A stretch of 64,000 nucleotides of DNA, taken from NCBI GenBank assembly GCA_029959085.1, contig JARWIR010000003.1:29527505-29591504 (forward strand), in the 5' to 3' direction. The notes beneath the pieces are model-generated. The model worked only from the letters and a program-made list of their open reading frames with translations. It had not been told where the DNA came from and searched no databases. How positions within the stretch are numbered: position 1 is the first letter of the stretch; every line of letters begins with the position of its first letter. The stretch is from Nemophila menziesii. Taxonomy: Eukaryota > Streptophyta > Magnoliopsida > Boraginales > Hydrophyllaceae. Position numbers and translations under genes: made by a program. Below, one piece after another: positions 11,215 to 20,705 of the stretch.

Positions 11215-11388
11215 AATAATAATAATAATGATTTATAAAAATGGTGTGTAAATGCTAATGATGTCATGCTGTCGTGGCGTCATGCGGCGTTGACTAACGG
11301 TCAACTGGCATAAATGTTAAAAAAGTGCCATGGATGTCGTAAAATGGAACATAAAGATTCGTTTCAAAGAATTTTATAGATAGGGTAC
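11215..11388 (-). repeat. Right terminal inverted repeat of Mutator-like element 1
   Basis: Inverted counterpart of 9381-9540; contains GCGGCGTTGACTAACGGTCA and ends ATAGGGTAC. Confidence 0.75.
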
Positions 11389-12234
11389 CTCCGCTGCATT
11401 TTCGAAAAAAAAATAAGGGATCAGACGAAGTTTTACTCTGATGTTTTATTAAATTATAAGTGACACAGAGAGCAATTTATCGTCCCATTTTTTGCTTTCA
11501 TAGAAACTTTCGAACTAACATTCTAGATATGTCGGAGAGAGATAATATCTTTTTTCCATCCTCCTTTAAAGTAAAAGTTTTGATAATTTTAAGAATCCAT
11601 TCTCCAATTTAACAATCATCATTTCGGTTGATATAACATGTCTAATACGAACAACTATTTGCACACTTCCTTTATAAAAGATTTTTCTTTTTCTGAATCG
11701 CATTTCTACAATGTCCAAGCAAAGATACGAACCTTTGAGACGGTAATGCGTTTCGCAAGTGCACCATAGTCGGTGTTTAAACTGAAGTATCCAACATTGA
11801 TCTTGAGTCTAATAAGGAAATTAAATGTGAGTCGTGGTGATAATGAGAAGCTTACATACAAATCAAGCAACAACACCAATAACAAGTGGATCAAGACAAT
11901 TTCCTAGAGGAGCAATTGTAAAAAATCCTTCAAGTACAGAGACTTCTCCTGAGAATATCGAGATAGAATTGAGTTCAAGAGAAGAGGGTCGTTCATGGAA
12001 ATAAAGGATGAGTGGGAAATTTGATCGAGTAGAAGCGGTTCAATCTTTCTTGACAAACCATGTGGCGTAAATCAAAGCAAATCAAGTGCACATCATTGCA
12101 CTGCTGGAGTGAATTCACTACTATCTAGTGAAGGATCCAGTGCACCCTACCTTGGTATTGATCATGCGAGGCATAGCCTTGAGAGCACGCTTTCTTTCTT
12201 CCTTACCATTTCATTAACTGTAATATATGTGTAA
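11389..12234. other. Unassigned, probable retrotransposon remnant
   Basis: No gene recognised. From about 11700 to 12130 the sequence has coding-like stretches in shifting frames (for example HTNQATTPITSGSRQFPRG around 11855-11910) that look like a decayed gag leader. This would be consistent with the gypsy-type internal sequence that follows. Confidence 0.3.
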
Positions 12235-13440
12235 GTTTTTATTTTGTATCGAGTCGGTTTTGAGTCGTGGGGACACGACTCATTTTTGAGTTAGGGGTGT
12301 GGGATTTGTTGTCCTTCATTCCCATTTTATGTGATTTACTTATTTTTAGGTAAAAATAAAAAATTAAGAGGTGAAGTAGGTGTATAATATGTATAATGGC
12401 CTGAAAGCATAAACTTTGGTGAGTTAATGATAGTTAAGTAATTTGTTTATGAACTAGTTATATTATATGCTTACAAGTATGGACATGAAAACACACCTTA
12501 AAAGTAAAGAAAGGATTAATAAGAAATGTAGTAGAAGTAAGTTTGAACTTAGGAAGAATGAGTGGTGTGTAGAACGTGAGATCCGAGCAACTTGAAAACC
12601 CATTTAATGATTGCATAGCTAGGAAAGTGATTAAGGCGGTTCTTTGATAATCCTTTTGTGCCTTTTAGCTTGTTGACAAAATACTAATTGAATTATCACC
12701 CGTCTCAACCTCCTCTAGCCTTTCATAATCCTTTTTATTAGCCACATTATAATCCATACCCCTTAGATTATAGAACTTATCCATATGACCTGCACTTAAA
12801 TCGTGATGCTAAGACACGTTTCTTTATAGCTTGGGTTTAGGGTGGTGGGTTTGGTTTATGGTAAACATCCTTGGGTGGGTATTCTTGAGCTTGTATTTGT
12901 ATGTGCTATGTTGATGATGCATTTTTATATTGTAAGACTTTGCCAGGTCTATCAAAGAAAAATAAAGTATGAAAATAAAAAGGAGAATAGAAGTAACATT
13001 ACATCTCACATAAAAAAGAGAGACATTTATAACTTGCAAAAAAAGAATATGAAAGATTTAAAGTGCATCAAATTGGGTTGAGTGGGAACATATTTGAGTG
13101 TAGATTCAATAGGACGATTTATTGATGACTAGTTAGGAGAGAGCCAAAATTTCACTCTACATTATCAAAATATACGATTATATTGTCCCTAAGCCAACAT
13201 TAAAACCTTAAAGACCTTATGATTCTAAACCATGTGATATAGAAATAATTAAACTAATAGAGAGTAGTTAAGTGGACCATTGGAGACTATGTTAGGATTG
13301 GTGAACGCCTTATATCCACCATATCGGACTAAGCAAATAACTTATCCTTCTTGCATTGCGAAGCTAATCTGATTTTAAAATTATAGTCTTGATTGTTTGT
13401 ATAATAAGTATATGTAATATTTAGTTTGAAAATATTATTA
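12235..13440 (+). mobile_element. Old gypsy-type internal region, homologous to 29430-30780
   Basis: Shares ordered blocks with the 3' internal part of the intact element at 25216-32474: GTCGTGGGGACACGACTCAT (itself a short palindrome), TTTTGAGTT(A/T)GGGGTG, GGTGTGTAGAACGTGA, a block containing GCCTTTTAGCTTG, the ATAGATGACCTGCACTT-like block near 12785, GGTGGTGGG, and the AGGAGAGAGCCAAAA block near 13135. No LTR was found on either side. It is non-coding and heavily diverged, so it is an old insertion remnant. Confidence 0.65.
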
Positions 13441-13708
13441 CATGAAACTCGCGAGGTAGTTGCTTTGGGATCATTCTTTAATTCTTCTTCTCACATGCTT
13501 GCTTGACTTAATAGATAGAGACTTCCCTATCTTACTATATATATTAAATTATTTTAATTTTTATTAAAACCCACAAATTTTTCTCTCATCAACCCTATAA
13601 ACACTCACGACATCTTTTTATTTTCTCCACCCACCATCTATCTATCTTTCTTATCTCCTCTCCCCCAACCACAATCCATATTTCTTGTCCTTTATTCCAA
13701 AAGCTTCA

Positions 13709-13790
13709 AAAGATGTAGGTGAGCTCGTGAAAACGAGCTGTAGGTGAGCTCGTGAGAAGACGAGATGTAGGTGAGCTTGTGAGAAGGCTA
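13709..13790. repeat. Short tandem repeat, about 27 bp x 3
   Basis: Three adjacent units containing GTAGGTGAGCTCGTGA, with small differences. The flanking ORF at 13855-14097 reuses a longer duplicated unit (CATGGAAGGCGAAGAAGGAG and its near copy), so the whole stretch 13700-14060 has grown by local duplication. I do not regard that ORF as a gene. Confidence 0.7.
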
Positions 13791-14389
13791 GCTCCGACGG
13801 GAAGACAAGATCTGACGGCATGAAGAAGAGATCTGATAGTGGTGCTGCTATGAAGTGGCTCGACGGTGGTGCTTATTCGACTTCGTGCTATTTCATGCTG
13901 CTTCTTATTCTTTGGCCATGGAAGTCAAAGTTTTTGTCATGTCCTACCATGGAAGGCGAAGAAGGAGATCCTATGTGAAGACGAGATCTGACGGTGCCAT
14001 GGAACTCGAAGTTTCTGTCAAGTCCGGTCATGGAAGGCGAAAAAGGAGCTCATGTATGAAGCTCCATTTCTGGACAACATATCTACTTTGGCAGTGAAGC
14101 TCCGGTTATAAACAACATCTTTAGCTTTCTGACAAAAAGCTCATCTTACATCCACAACAATAAGATTTGAACTTTTTTGGGTTTGCAGATGTGTTTCTTT
14201 AATTTTTTTTTCAAAATCGTATAGAAGAAAGGTAGTATTCTTTTTTGTTTTTTGTTTTTTTGTAGTAGGTTTGAATTCATAAAATTAATTTTATTATTTT
14301 ATTCTCATTTTTAGGTGTAGTATTATTTTACTGCTAATACTAATAAAGATGATTTTTTATGTTCTTGATGTGTTTATTCAATATTTTTG

Positions 14390-14600
14390 AATAAACTTAG
14401 TGTTTTTCTTTGAGTACTCAGTGTTTTCTCTGAGTACTCAGAGAAATTTTCCGACACCCAAAGAAGTTCCCATGATACTCAGAGAAATTTCCACGATATT
14501 CAATGTTTTTCCCAATATATAGTGTTTTTTTCTCTGATTACTCAGTAAAATTTCTGAGTACACCACTGGTGGCGGCGTCGGTGGTGGTCGATGGGTGGTG
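14390..14600. repeat. Degenerate ACTCAG repeat block, copy A
   Basis: A run of imperfect 20-30 bp units built on GAGTACTCAG(T/A) separated by T-rich or A-rich spacers, ending in GGTGGCGGCGTCGGTGGTGG. Similar blocks ending in GGTGGTGGTCGG-type sequence occur at 48000-48200 and 58600-58890. Confidence 0.6.
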
Positions 14601-15420
14601 TCTGAAGTTGAACAATTTTAATACTTAACAAGTTAATACTCAGTGACTCATTGAGTTGGTTATCAATACTTAATATCACATGTTTTTGTCTTTATGTATT
14701 TTTTGTTTTATATGATGATAATTTAGTATTATTCATAAAATTGAGTAGTGGTCTTTCTACGGATGAATCTAGCCACATATTACTTATAGGCCATAAAGTT
14801 TCTCTCCAAGAGCTCGTAGGTCAATCGTCCTAGATTATTATATAATAATAATATATATGATAATAAACGATTTTCGGTCATTAGTTTTTATTTTTTATAT
14901 ATAACCATAACCTAACGACTTTATCTATTGGTTGCACTTCTCAAAGTCATAAACTAATAATTTTAACTATAGTTATATAATCGATTTTTAATCGGTTCGG
15001 TTTCCACTAATTTCAGTTTTTAATCGTAACCCTTAGTCAATTTTGGCTTATGAACGAAAAGGAAATATATATTATAATGAAAAGAAGAAGGTGGGAATTA
15101 CTCACAACTTCGTTAAGATCAGTGCACTTTTTTGATAGAATGAGTCAACAAATAACTGGGTCTCACAACCCATCGAATAGATAATCACGTCGTGATGGAC
15201 CAGTACCTTGAGAATGCATTATTTTTGTTACAAATTATTGTTCAATAAAATTTTTGGACCACATCACAAAGTGGAACCATTGAGGCTTATCATCCAATAA
15301 CGACTAAAAGTTTCTGAAACAAACTGATCAGAGATATTTCGACAAAAAAAAAAAAAAAACTGATCACAGATAAGCTAATGATAATCAATTACGTAAAAAT
15401 ATAATAATAAGATATATACT
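14601..15420. other. No gene recognised
   Basis: AT-rich spacer. Around 14860-15035 short inverted segments (for example GATTTTTAATCGGTTCGGTTT) hint at a decayed MITE, but no termini could be set. Confidence 0.4.
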
Positions 15421-15429
15421 TTAAAAGTA
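15421..15429. repeat. Target site duplication, left
   Basis: TTAAAAGTA, identical to 16847-16855, directly outside the TIRs. Nine bp is the size produced by Mutator-like transposases. Confidence 0.95.
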
Positions 15430-15709
15430 GGGTAAAGCCTTCGAGAAGTCCCTTATCTTTCCCCAAAGTGCGCGATCCGCCCCCGATCTTCATTTTTACC
15501 CTTTCTGGCCCTCCATCTCAATACTTTGTGACGCCGTTAGCCCTTTTTTTGATTTTCTGTTAATTGACCGTTAGTCAACGCCACTTGGCTCCAGGTCATC
15601 GCCACCTCAGCTCCACCTCAGCACCACCCGTCTTCGTCATCATCTTCCTTAACTGAATTAAAAAAAAAAAAAATAGTTTGAAGGTTCCTTCAAACCTTCA
15701 TCAATGGAG
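15430..15709 (+). repeat. Left TIR of Mutator-like element 2
   Basis: 280 bp, inverted copy of 16559-16846. The inner border is at AATGGAG, where the two arms stop matching. Confidence 0.93.
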
Positions 15710-16084
15710 AAAAATAAACCTCAAAAAATTTGTAATCAAAATAAAACGAAAATATGCATTTAAAATAAACCTTTTCCCTTCAACCCCATCAAAATAATAT
15801 TAAGCTAACTTATAGCTTTATAACCGTCTATATTTGTTTATTCCTCATAACACAGCAACCAATGGAGCAATTTGCCCTTTATATTATTGATTATGGCATC
15901 ACATTAACATTTCTGTTTACTGTGATTGATTTTTAACTACTCAAATTTAACATTCTCCACAGCTTTTTCGAATATCAAATTTGCTTTCAAATTGATGTCA
16001 AAGAAATTACATAAATAGAAGTTTTAACTAAATTCATTCCAATTGACGATATATATGTACACATATTTGTTTTATTATACGTAC

Positions 16085-16564
16085 CAGTTGAGTAAGCTGC
16101 TTCGAAACACGTCCAAGCTCTTTCTGTAACACAATGCGAAAAGGAAAAAGTAAAAGTTTTATTATTAGACTATAACATAACAGTGTGCCGTTTCATTTAT
16201 ATATGTTTATGTATATATAAACCTTTAATTTATCAATCTCTTGATCCTTGGCTTGATTATGGGATCTACGATGGTTTTCGCCGGAAAAATGGTCGAAACC
16301 CTTGGGAATGTCATGGACAATTCGCTGAGACAACTCTCTCGGAGGCGAGTAGCTAATGTCAGCGGCGTACGGTGGAGGCGGAAGTGGCGGAGGAGGTGGA
16401 TATAGTTGAGTAGCGGAAGATAAAGCTAGCTCCTCTGCTTGTACTAGTTGGGCTAAAGATGCGTTGTTACAGTTATGAGAACGTATGAAATTAAACGGAT
16501 GGCCTATGGATTTTAACTCTTGATTTGTGATAATTATCTTTTTTTGATTTTTAAAAAACTCCAT
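16085..16564 (-). CDS. Captured two-exon coding fragment starting in the TIR, unrecognised
   Basis: Minus strand. Exon a, 16223-16564, is 114 codons from MEFF, with the first two codons inside the TIR. It contains a Pro run (YPPPPPLPPPPYA), ends DQEIDKLK and is followed by a GT donor. Exon b, 16085-16123, has an AG acceptor and GT donor and reads KELGRVSKQLTQL in frame, so the joined product would continue a predicted coiled coil. No third exon could be found before the other TIR, so the reading frame beyond exon b is unknown. I do not recognise the parent gene. The preserved splice sites suggest capture of genomic DNA, not of cDNA. Whether it is expressed cannot be told from sequence. Confidence 0.5.
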
Positions 16565-16846
16565 TGATGAAGGTTTGAAGGATTCAAACCTTCAAACTAT
16601 TTTTTTTTTTTTTTTTAATTCAGTTAAGGAAGATGATGACGAAGACGGGTGGTGCTGAGGTGGAGCTGAGGTGGCGATGACCTGGAGCCAAGTGGCGTTG
16701 ACTAACGGTCAATTAACAGAAAATCAAAAAAAGGGCTAACGGCGTCACAAAGTATTGAGATGGAGGGCCAGAAAGGGTAAAAATGAAGATCGGGGGCGGA
16801 TCGCGCACTTTGGGGAAAGATAAGGGGCTTCTCGAAGGCTTTACCC
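16559..16846 (-). repeat. Right TIR of Mutator-like element 2
   Basis: 288 bp, inverted copy of 15430-15709, ending CTTTACCC. The 8-bp length difference is mostly in the poly-A/T tract near the inner end. Confidence 0.93.
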
Positions 16847-16855
16847 TTAAAAGTA
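16847..16855. repeat. Target site duplication, right
   Basis: TTAAAAGTA, exact copy of 15421-15429. Confidence 0.95.
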
Positions 16856-17344
16856 AACACTTGAGTTAGTTCAATTGGTCAAAGCCTAGGTTATCCTTTT
16901 AGACGGTACATCTTTGAACCGTGTCAATGATACCGAATCCAAAAGTAGTTTTCCCATATAACAAAAAGAAAAGTACGATAAAAGTCACCATTTACACATT
17001 AAGCTATAGTCCGTGTATTTAAAATAAAAAATTAAAATGAAGTTTTATGATTTATATTTTAGATGTTCGTCTCGTATTTATAGGATTTTTTGGACCAAGA
17101 ATAAAATCTTACCGTCTACCTATTCACTAGTCTATAATCTGATTCTTGATTTGTCAAAAACAACCTTCATGATAGTAACATTTTGTGTATCTATTGTTGC
17201 CATGTGCCTCGTTTTTTGTTTGCTAGTTTATCTGCCCACGTGTTGAGGTGCCGAGAAATGTGTTTGAAATTGACCTTACCTGCGTCCTCTGTCATGGTTT
17301 TGATCTTACTCAGCATGGTCTGATCCTCCAGCTAATTACCGACA

Positions 17345-17349
17345 CCTAC
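17345..17349. repeat. 5-bp target duplication, left of solo LTR A
   Basis: CCTAC, repeated at 19153-19157 directly after the LTR. Confidence 0.92.
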
Positions 17350-18258
17350 TGGTGGGTCCTGGTGTGTTATTAAATTAAGTACGAAAATAAAGGAACCACA
17401 ATTACCGCAAGTGCACGGTTGTCCAAGTAATATTCGATAAATCGAGTTTCGTTCTCAGGGACGGATTAGGTTCAACTCCAGTATTAATCAGATAGCAAGA
17501 ATAATTGTTTAACAGAAAAGTAAATAATATGATTTTTGTTTGGTTTTTCTAATAACTAAAAGATGCAATTAAATAAAGACTAAAAAGAAATAATGCAGAT
17601 AAAAAGACTAACTTCAGAGATAAGAGATACTTGAGTCTCGCAAAGAATCCACCTAATCAATATAATTTATGCTATGTTTAAGGGTAGAATTGGTATTAGT
17701 ATATTAGTCGGAAATCTAATATCTCCTAGCCCCCGTCAGGGTGGACCTAAGAGTTATCCTACGGTATTACAAACCCCGCCAGGGTGAATATAAACTACTT
17801 TCAGATGAATACTATTTTACCTCTTTGGCTATGTAAATCATATGACTTTCCTCCATTACACGGGTATTACCTAAGTCTGTATTCAAACCCCCCGTCAAGG
17901 TGATCACTTCGCCACTAAAGTGAATAGCCCAAATACTAAAAGCTATTTCTAGTTGTACGGAAAAGAAATAGTGATTAAGAACAAAGTAATATCCAAAACC
18001 TAAGACTCAATTTAATTTAAATCATACAATCCCAAATTCAAAACAAAGATTAAATTAACTAGGGTTCATCCCTTTATTGCGATTCTAAAGTATATAAAAG
18101 TTTAGCTCATGGTAGTATTAAAGACTGGAACTAAATAGAAAGACATCATATTTAATTACAGAAAAGAAATATATAACCTAAGGATTAGATTACTGTTGAT
18201 GGAAGAACGGAATTCCTCCAGCACTAGCTTCTCCTTTGCCTTCTTGCTCTGAAGTGGT

Positions 18259-18308
<50 letters not shown>

Positions 18309-19152
18309 AAGATGTATATATTGAATGATAATTGAGAGATACTGAATTATGAGGTCTAATGGGTGTATTTATAGGTGTTAGAAAGCCCTAGGTCGAATTA
18401 CTTGGAGTGGAAGACAAAGCAAGAACTCTTAAATTTGTAGCCCTAAAATCTAGGAAAGGTAAGATCCTGCTGCTGATTTGTTTTGGTCATATCTCATTCA
18501 ATACTTATCCGTTTGAGGTGTTCCAATATATGAAACCGCTTGTCTCGGAAAGAGATTTCTATTGGTGCAGACCACTTGTCCAGATTCCTAGCCAATCTTA
18601 AGTTATGGACTCGTCTTTGAAACGTGTCTGGAATTTCAGATTCATAAGGCAGCTTCATCTTTTCCTTCTTTGCATATATCTTTCCTTAATCTTCTTATTT
18701 CTATGTAAATCTTCTTTCCTTTACTTATTTAACTCGACTTGGTCTCTAAGTAATTACCATATATCTTTTTAAAGCTTCACAATAAATAAATAATTAAACC
18801 GCATATGCTTTAAAAAGAATAACTCAATAATTCAAGAAATAGAAATAGGAAAGTGCACTCTAAAAATAGAAACTCGAGTAAAAGTACTTCCTAACACACT
18901 AAAATACCCTAAGACTTTAATTCTCACTTCTCCTCCTTTGATTGGTCTTTCATGAAATTCAAGAACCTACTAACTTTGCACTAAAAACAATCAAATTTAC
19001 GCACAAAAGCTCATAAAACGCAAATAGTCAATTTCCAAGGTGAGAAAGTGCAATATGATCAAATAAGCATAAAAGTCTATCAAATAAGTCATTTATTCAC
19101 CTAAAAGGATGTCTCCAAAGGGCAAATAATTAGAACAGATAGGGAGACATCA
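17350..19152 (-). mobile_element. Solo LTR A (gypsy-type), minus orientation
   Basis: 1,803 bp running TGGTGGGTCC to GGGAGACATCA, flanked by perfect CCTAC duplications and lacking internal sequence, so formed by recombination between two LTRs. Reversed, its ends (TGATGTCTCCC and GGACCCACCA) match the ends of the intact LTRs at 25216 and 30861. It contains the CCTGACGGG-type motif in reverse at about 17730, 17775 and 17889. It also carries a (CT)23 run. It is clearly diverged from the intact element, so it is a different subfamily. Confidence 0.92.
18262..18307. repeat. (CT)23 microsatellite in solo LTR A
   Basis: Uninterrupted CT dinucleotide run of 46 bp. Reversed, it would be a GA run in the transcribed leader of the LTR. 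Confidence 0.97.
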
Positions 19153-19389
19153 CCTACTTAATACCTTGGACAATATTCAAGTTATCTGAAAAGATTGTTT
19201 TCTTTTCGTTCTTGAATTCCTTGCAAATCTCCAACGTTTCGACAACTGCTAGTGCTTTTCCTTCAACGATAATAGTTGATTTTTGAGTAAAAACAGCAGA
19301 AAGACATGGGAAATACAAAACTATTCAATGACCATGAGATTATTTAATCACATTTTATATTTTAATAAGGCTGAAATACTTGATGTACA

Positions 19390-19919
19390 TGTTTGTTTGT
19401 TTAATTTCTCTAGTCGAGCCAAGTCGTGCTCTAGTTTAAACGAGCCAAACTCAAATTTAAACAAATCGAGCTCAAATTTAAATGAGTCAAGGCGGGGATG
19501 TTAAACTTGTTTGTTTAACTTATCAAACGAGCTTTTATCGAGTCGGGCTCGAGTTGCTCACGAACAATTTGTTTTTTATGGTTTAAGCGGAATTTTTATG
19601 AACGGTTGGTATCGGATGGAGTGCATCGTATGAAAGTATGGAGCGTAATATTAATACAAAAATAAAAGTCTAAAGAAATTTAACATGTCTAAGTTGATAC
19701 TGGAGGTTTAAAATATAATTACAAGTAATTATTATATTAATCTACAATTTACAAATATAAACGAGTCTTTTACAAACGAGTTCGAACAGTCTTGTTTACA
19801 TAACGAGGTTAATTTGGATCTTGAACTTGCGTTTGTTTATAAACGAAAAAAGCTCAAACTAGGTTTTTTCGAGTCGAATTCGAATTGCTCACGAGCGGCT
19901 TGGTTTGTTTACATCCCTA
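19390..19919. mobile_element. Decayed hAT-type MITE rich in CGAGCTCG motifs
   Basis: The right end reads TTGGTTTGTTTACATCCCTA, the inverse of a TAGGG(C/A)TG(C/T)AAAC terminus like that of the element at 33297. Both ends carry repeated GAGC(T/C)CAAA and CGAGTCG blocks. The left border is approximate. No target duplication was seen. Confidence 0.5.
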
Positions 19920-20705
19920 ATTTCGAAGATAATCCAAGATTTAGACAAAGACCAAAATATGATTATAATGTAAGGAAAATACTATGTCTAATACTGTTAT
20001 TGATAAATCATAATATTACACACACCCCATGTTCTAAACCCACATAATATTAATTATAATAACTATCTAACCAATTTAAATGACATGTGTCGTGTACTCG
20101 TGTTATTATAATTATTGGACCATCCAATATTGGATGGAAGTGTTACCCTAATTTAAGTTATGAAACTCTATGAAAATTAAGACTAGTTTGACCTATTTAA
20201 AAGGGGGTAAATACATGGTTGGCCCGAACATTTTCGAATATCTAAAGCGAGAAAACATAGGTCTTTAATAGTTAGATAAACTCCCACCCCCACCCCACCC
20301 CCCAAAAAAAAATCGTATATAAAAAATAAAGTTTATGAACTAAACATTATAAAAAGATTGCGAGCTATATTACTATATCTAAACCATCCAAAAAAGAATT
20401 ACTATATCTAAAAGTAAGCATGAAAAATTAAATATAAAATTAATTAATTATACGAAAAATTGAAAAACAAATTCAAAATAAATCATCAATTCAGTTGCAA
20501 ACTCAATTTTGCTAAACTGGAGGTGTATGTATATACGAAATAATTATATAACTATACTATGTATATATTTTTTGATGGGTCTCTAAATTTGGATCCCAAA
20601 GCGATCATTTTTATTGTGTTGAGCCTGGATCGATGCTAGGTAAATGTCTCTAAAAGTCTTTTACCTTTAAAGTTTATGACAATTTTTTCCGTATCTTTCA
20701 AAGAA
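19920..20705. other. No gene recognised
   Basis: AT-rich spacer with a C-rich/A-rich low-complexity run at 20280-20310. Confidence 0.5.

Larger units (their letters stand above)
9381..11388. mobile_element. Long-TIR Mutator-like element carrying captured gene sequence
   Basis: The left arm (9381-~9540) and the right arm (~11215-11388) are inverted copies of each other with moderate divergence. Both contain GTACCCTAT at the outside, AACATTT and the motif CGTTAGTCAACGCCGC inside, and end with AAATCATTAT at the inner border. Arms of about 160-170 bp with unrelated gene sequence between them are typical of Mutator-like elements. Outer ends are inferred; no 9-bp target duplication was found at these borders. 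The interior holds a fragment of a PPR gene on the minus strand (10475-10752), other unassigned coding-looking pieces and a nested hAT-like MITE. No transposase is present, so it is non-autonomous. Confidence 0.72.
15430..16846. mobile_element. Mutator-like element with ~280-bp TIRs and captured gene fragment (Pack-MULE)
   Basis: A 1,417-bp element. The arms 15430-15709 and 16559-16846 are near-identical inverted repeats beginning GGGTAAAGCCTTCGAGAAG. They are flanked by perfect 9-bp direct repeats. The arms differ by only a few bases (for example TCCCTT against CCCCTT, and homopolymer lengths), so the insertion is fairly recent. The interior (about 850 bp) has no transposase. It carries, on the minus strand, an open frame that starts with an ATG supplied by the TIR and continues into unrelated sequence with apparent introns. 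This makes it a non-autonomous gene-capturing MULE. The TIR motif GTTAGTCAACGCC is shared with the older element at 9381. Confidence 0.92.
17190..19275 (-). mobile_element. LINE RNase H fragment split by a solo LTR
   Basis: Minus-strand RNase H (RVT_3) remnant of a plant LINE in two pieces. From 19275 to 19153 it reads STIIVEGKALAVVETLEI and ends IFSDNLNIVQGIK. From 17349 to about 17190 it resumes LEDQTMLSKIKTMTEDAG, then KHISRHLNTWADKLANK. The pieces are separated exactly by the 1,803-bp solo LTR at 17350-19152 with its CCTAC duplication. The LINE piece is therefore the older insertion. Confidence 0.82.

Noticed and set aside
13855..14097. 80-codon plus-strand ORF
   Set aside because: It consists of locally duplicated sequence, has no recognisable domain and lies in a repeat block.
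16860..16960. tRNA-derived SINE suggested by TTAGTTCAATTGGTCAAAG
   Set aside because: The A-box resemblance is not followed by a proper B box or a defined 3' end.
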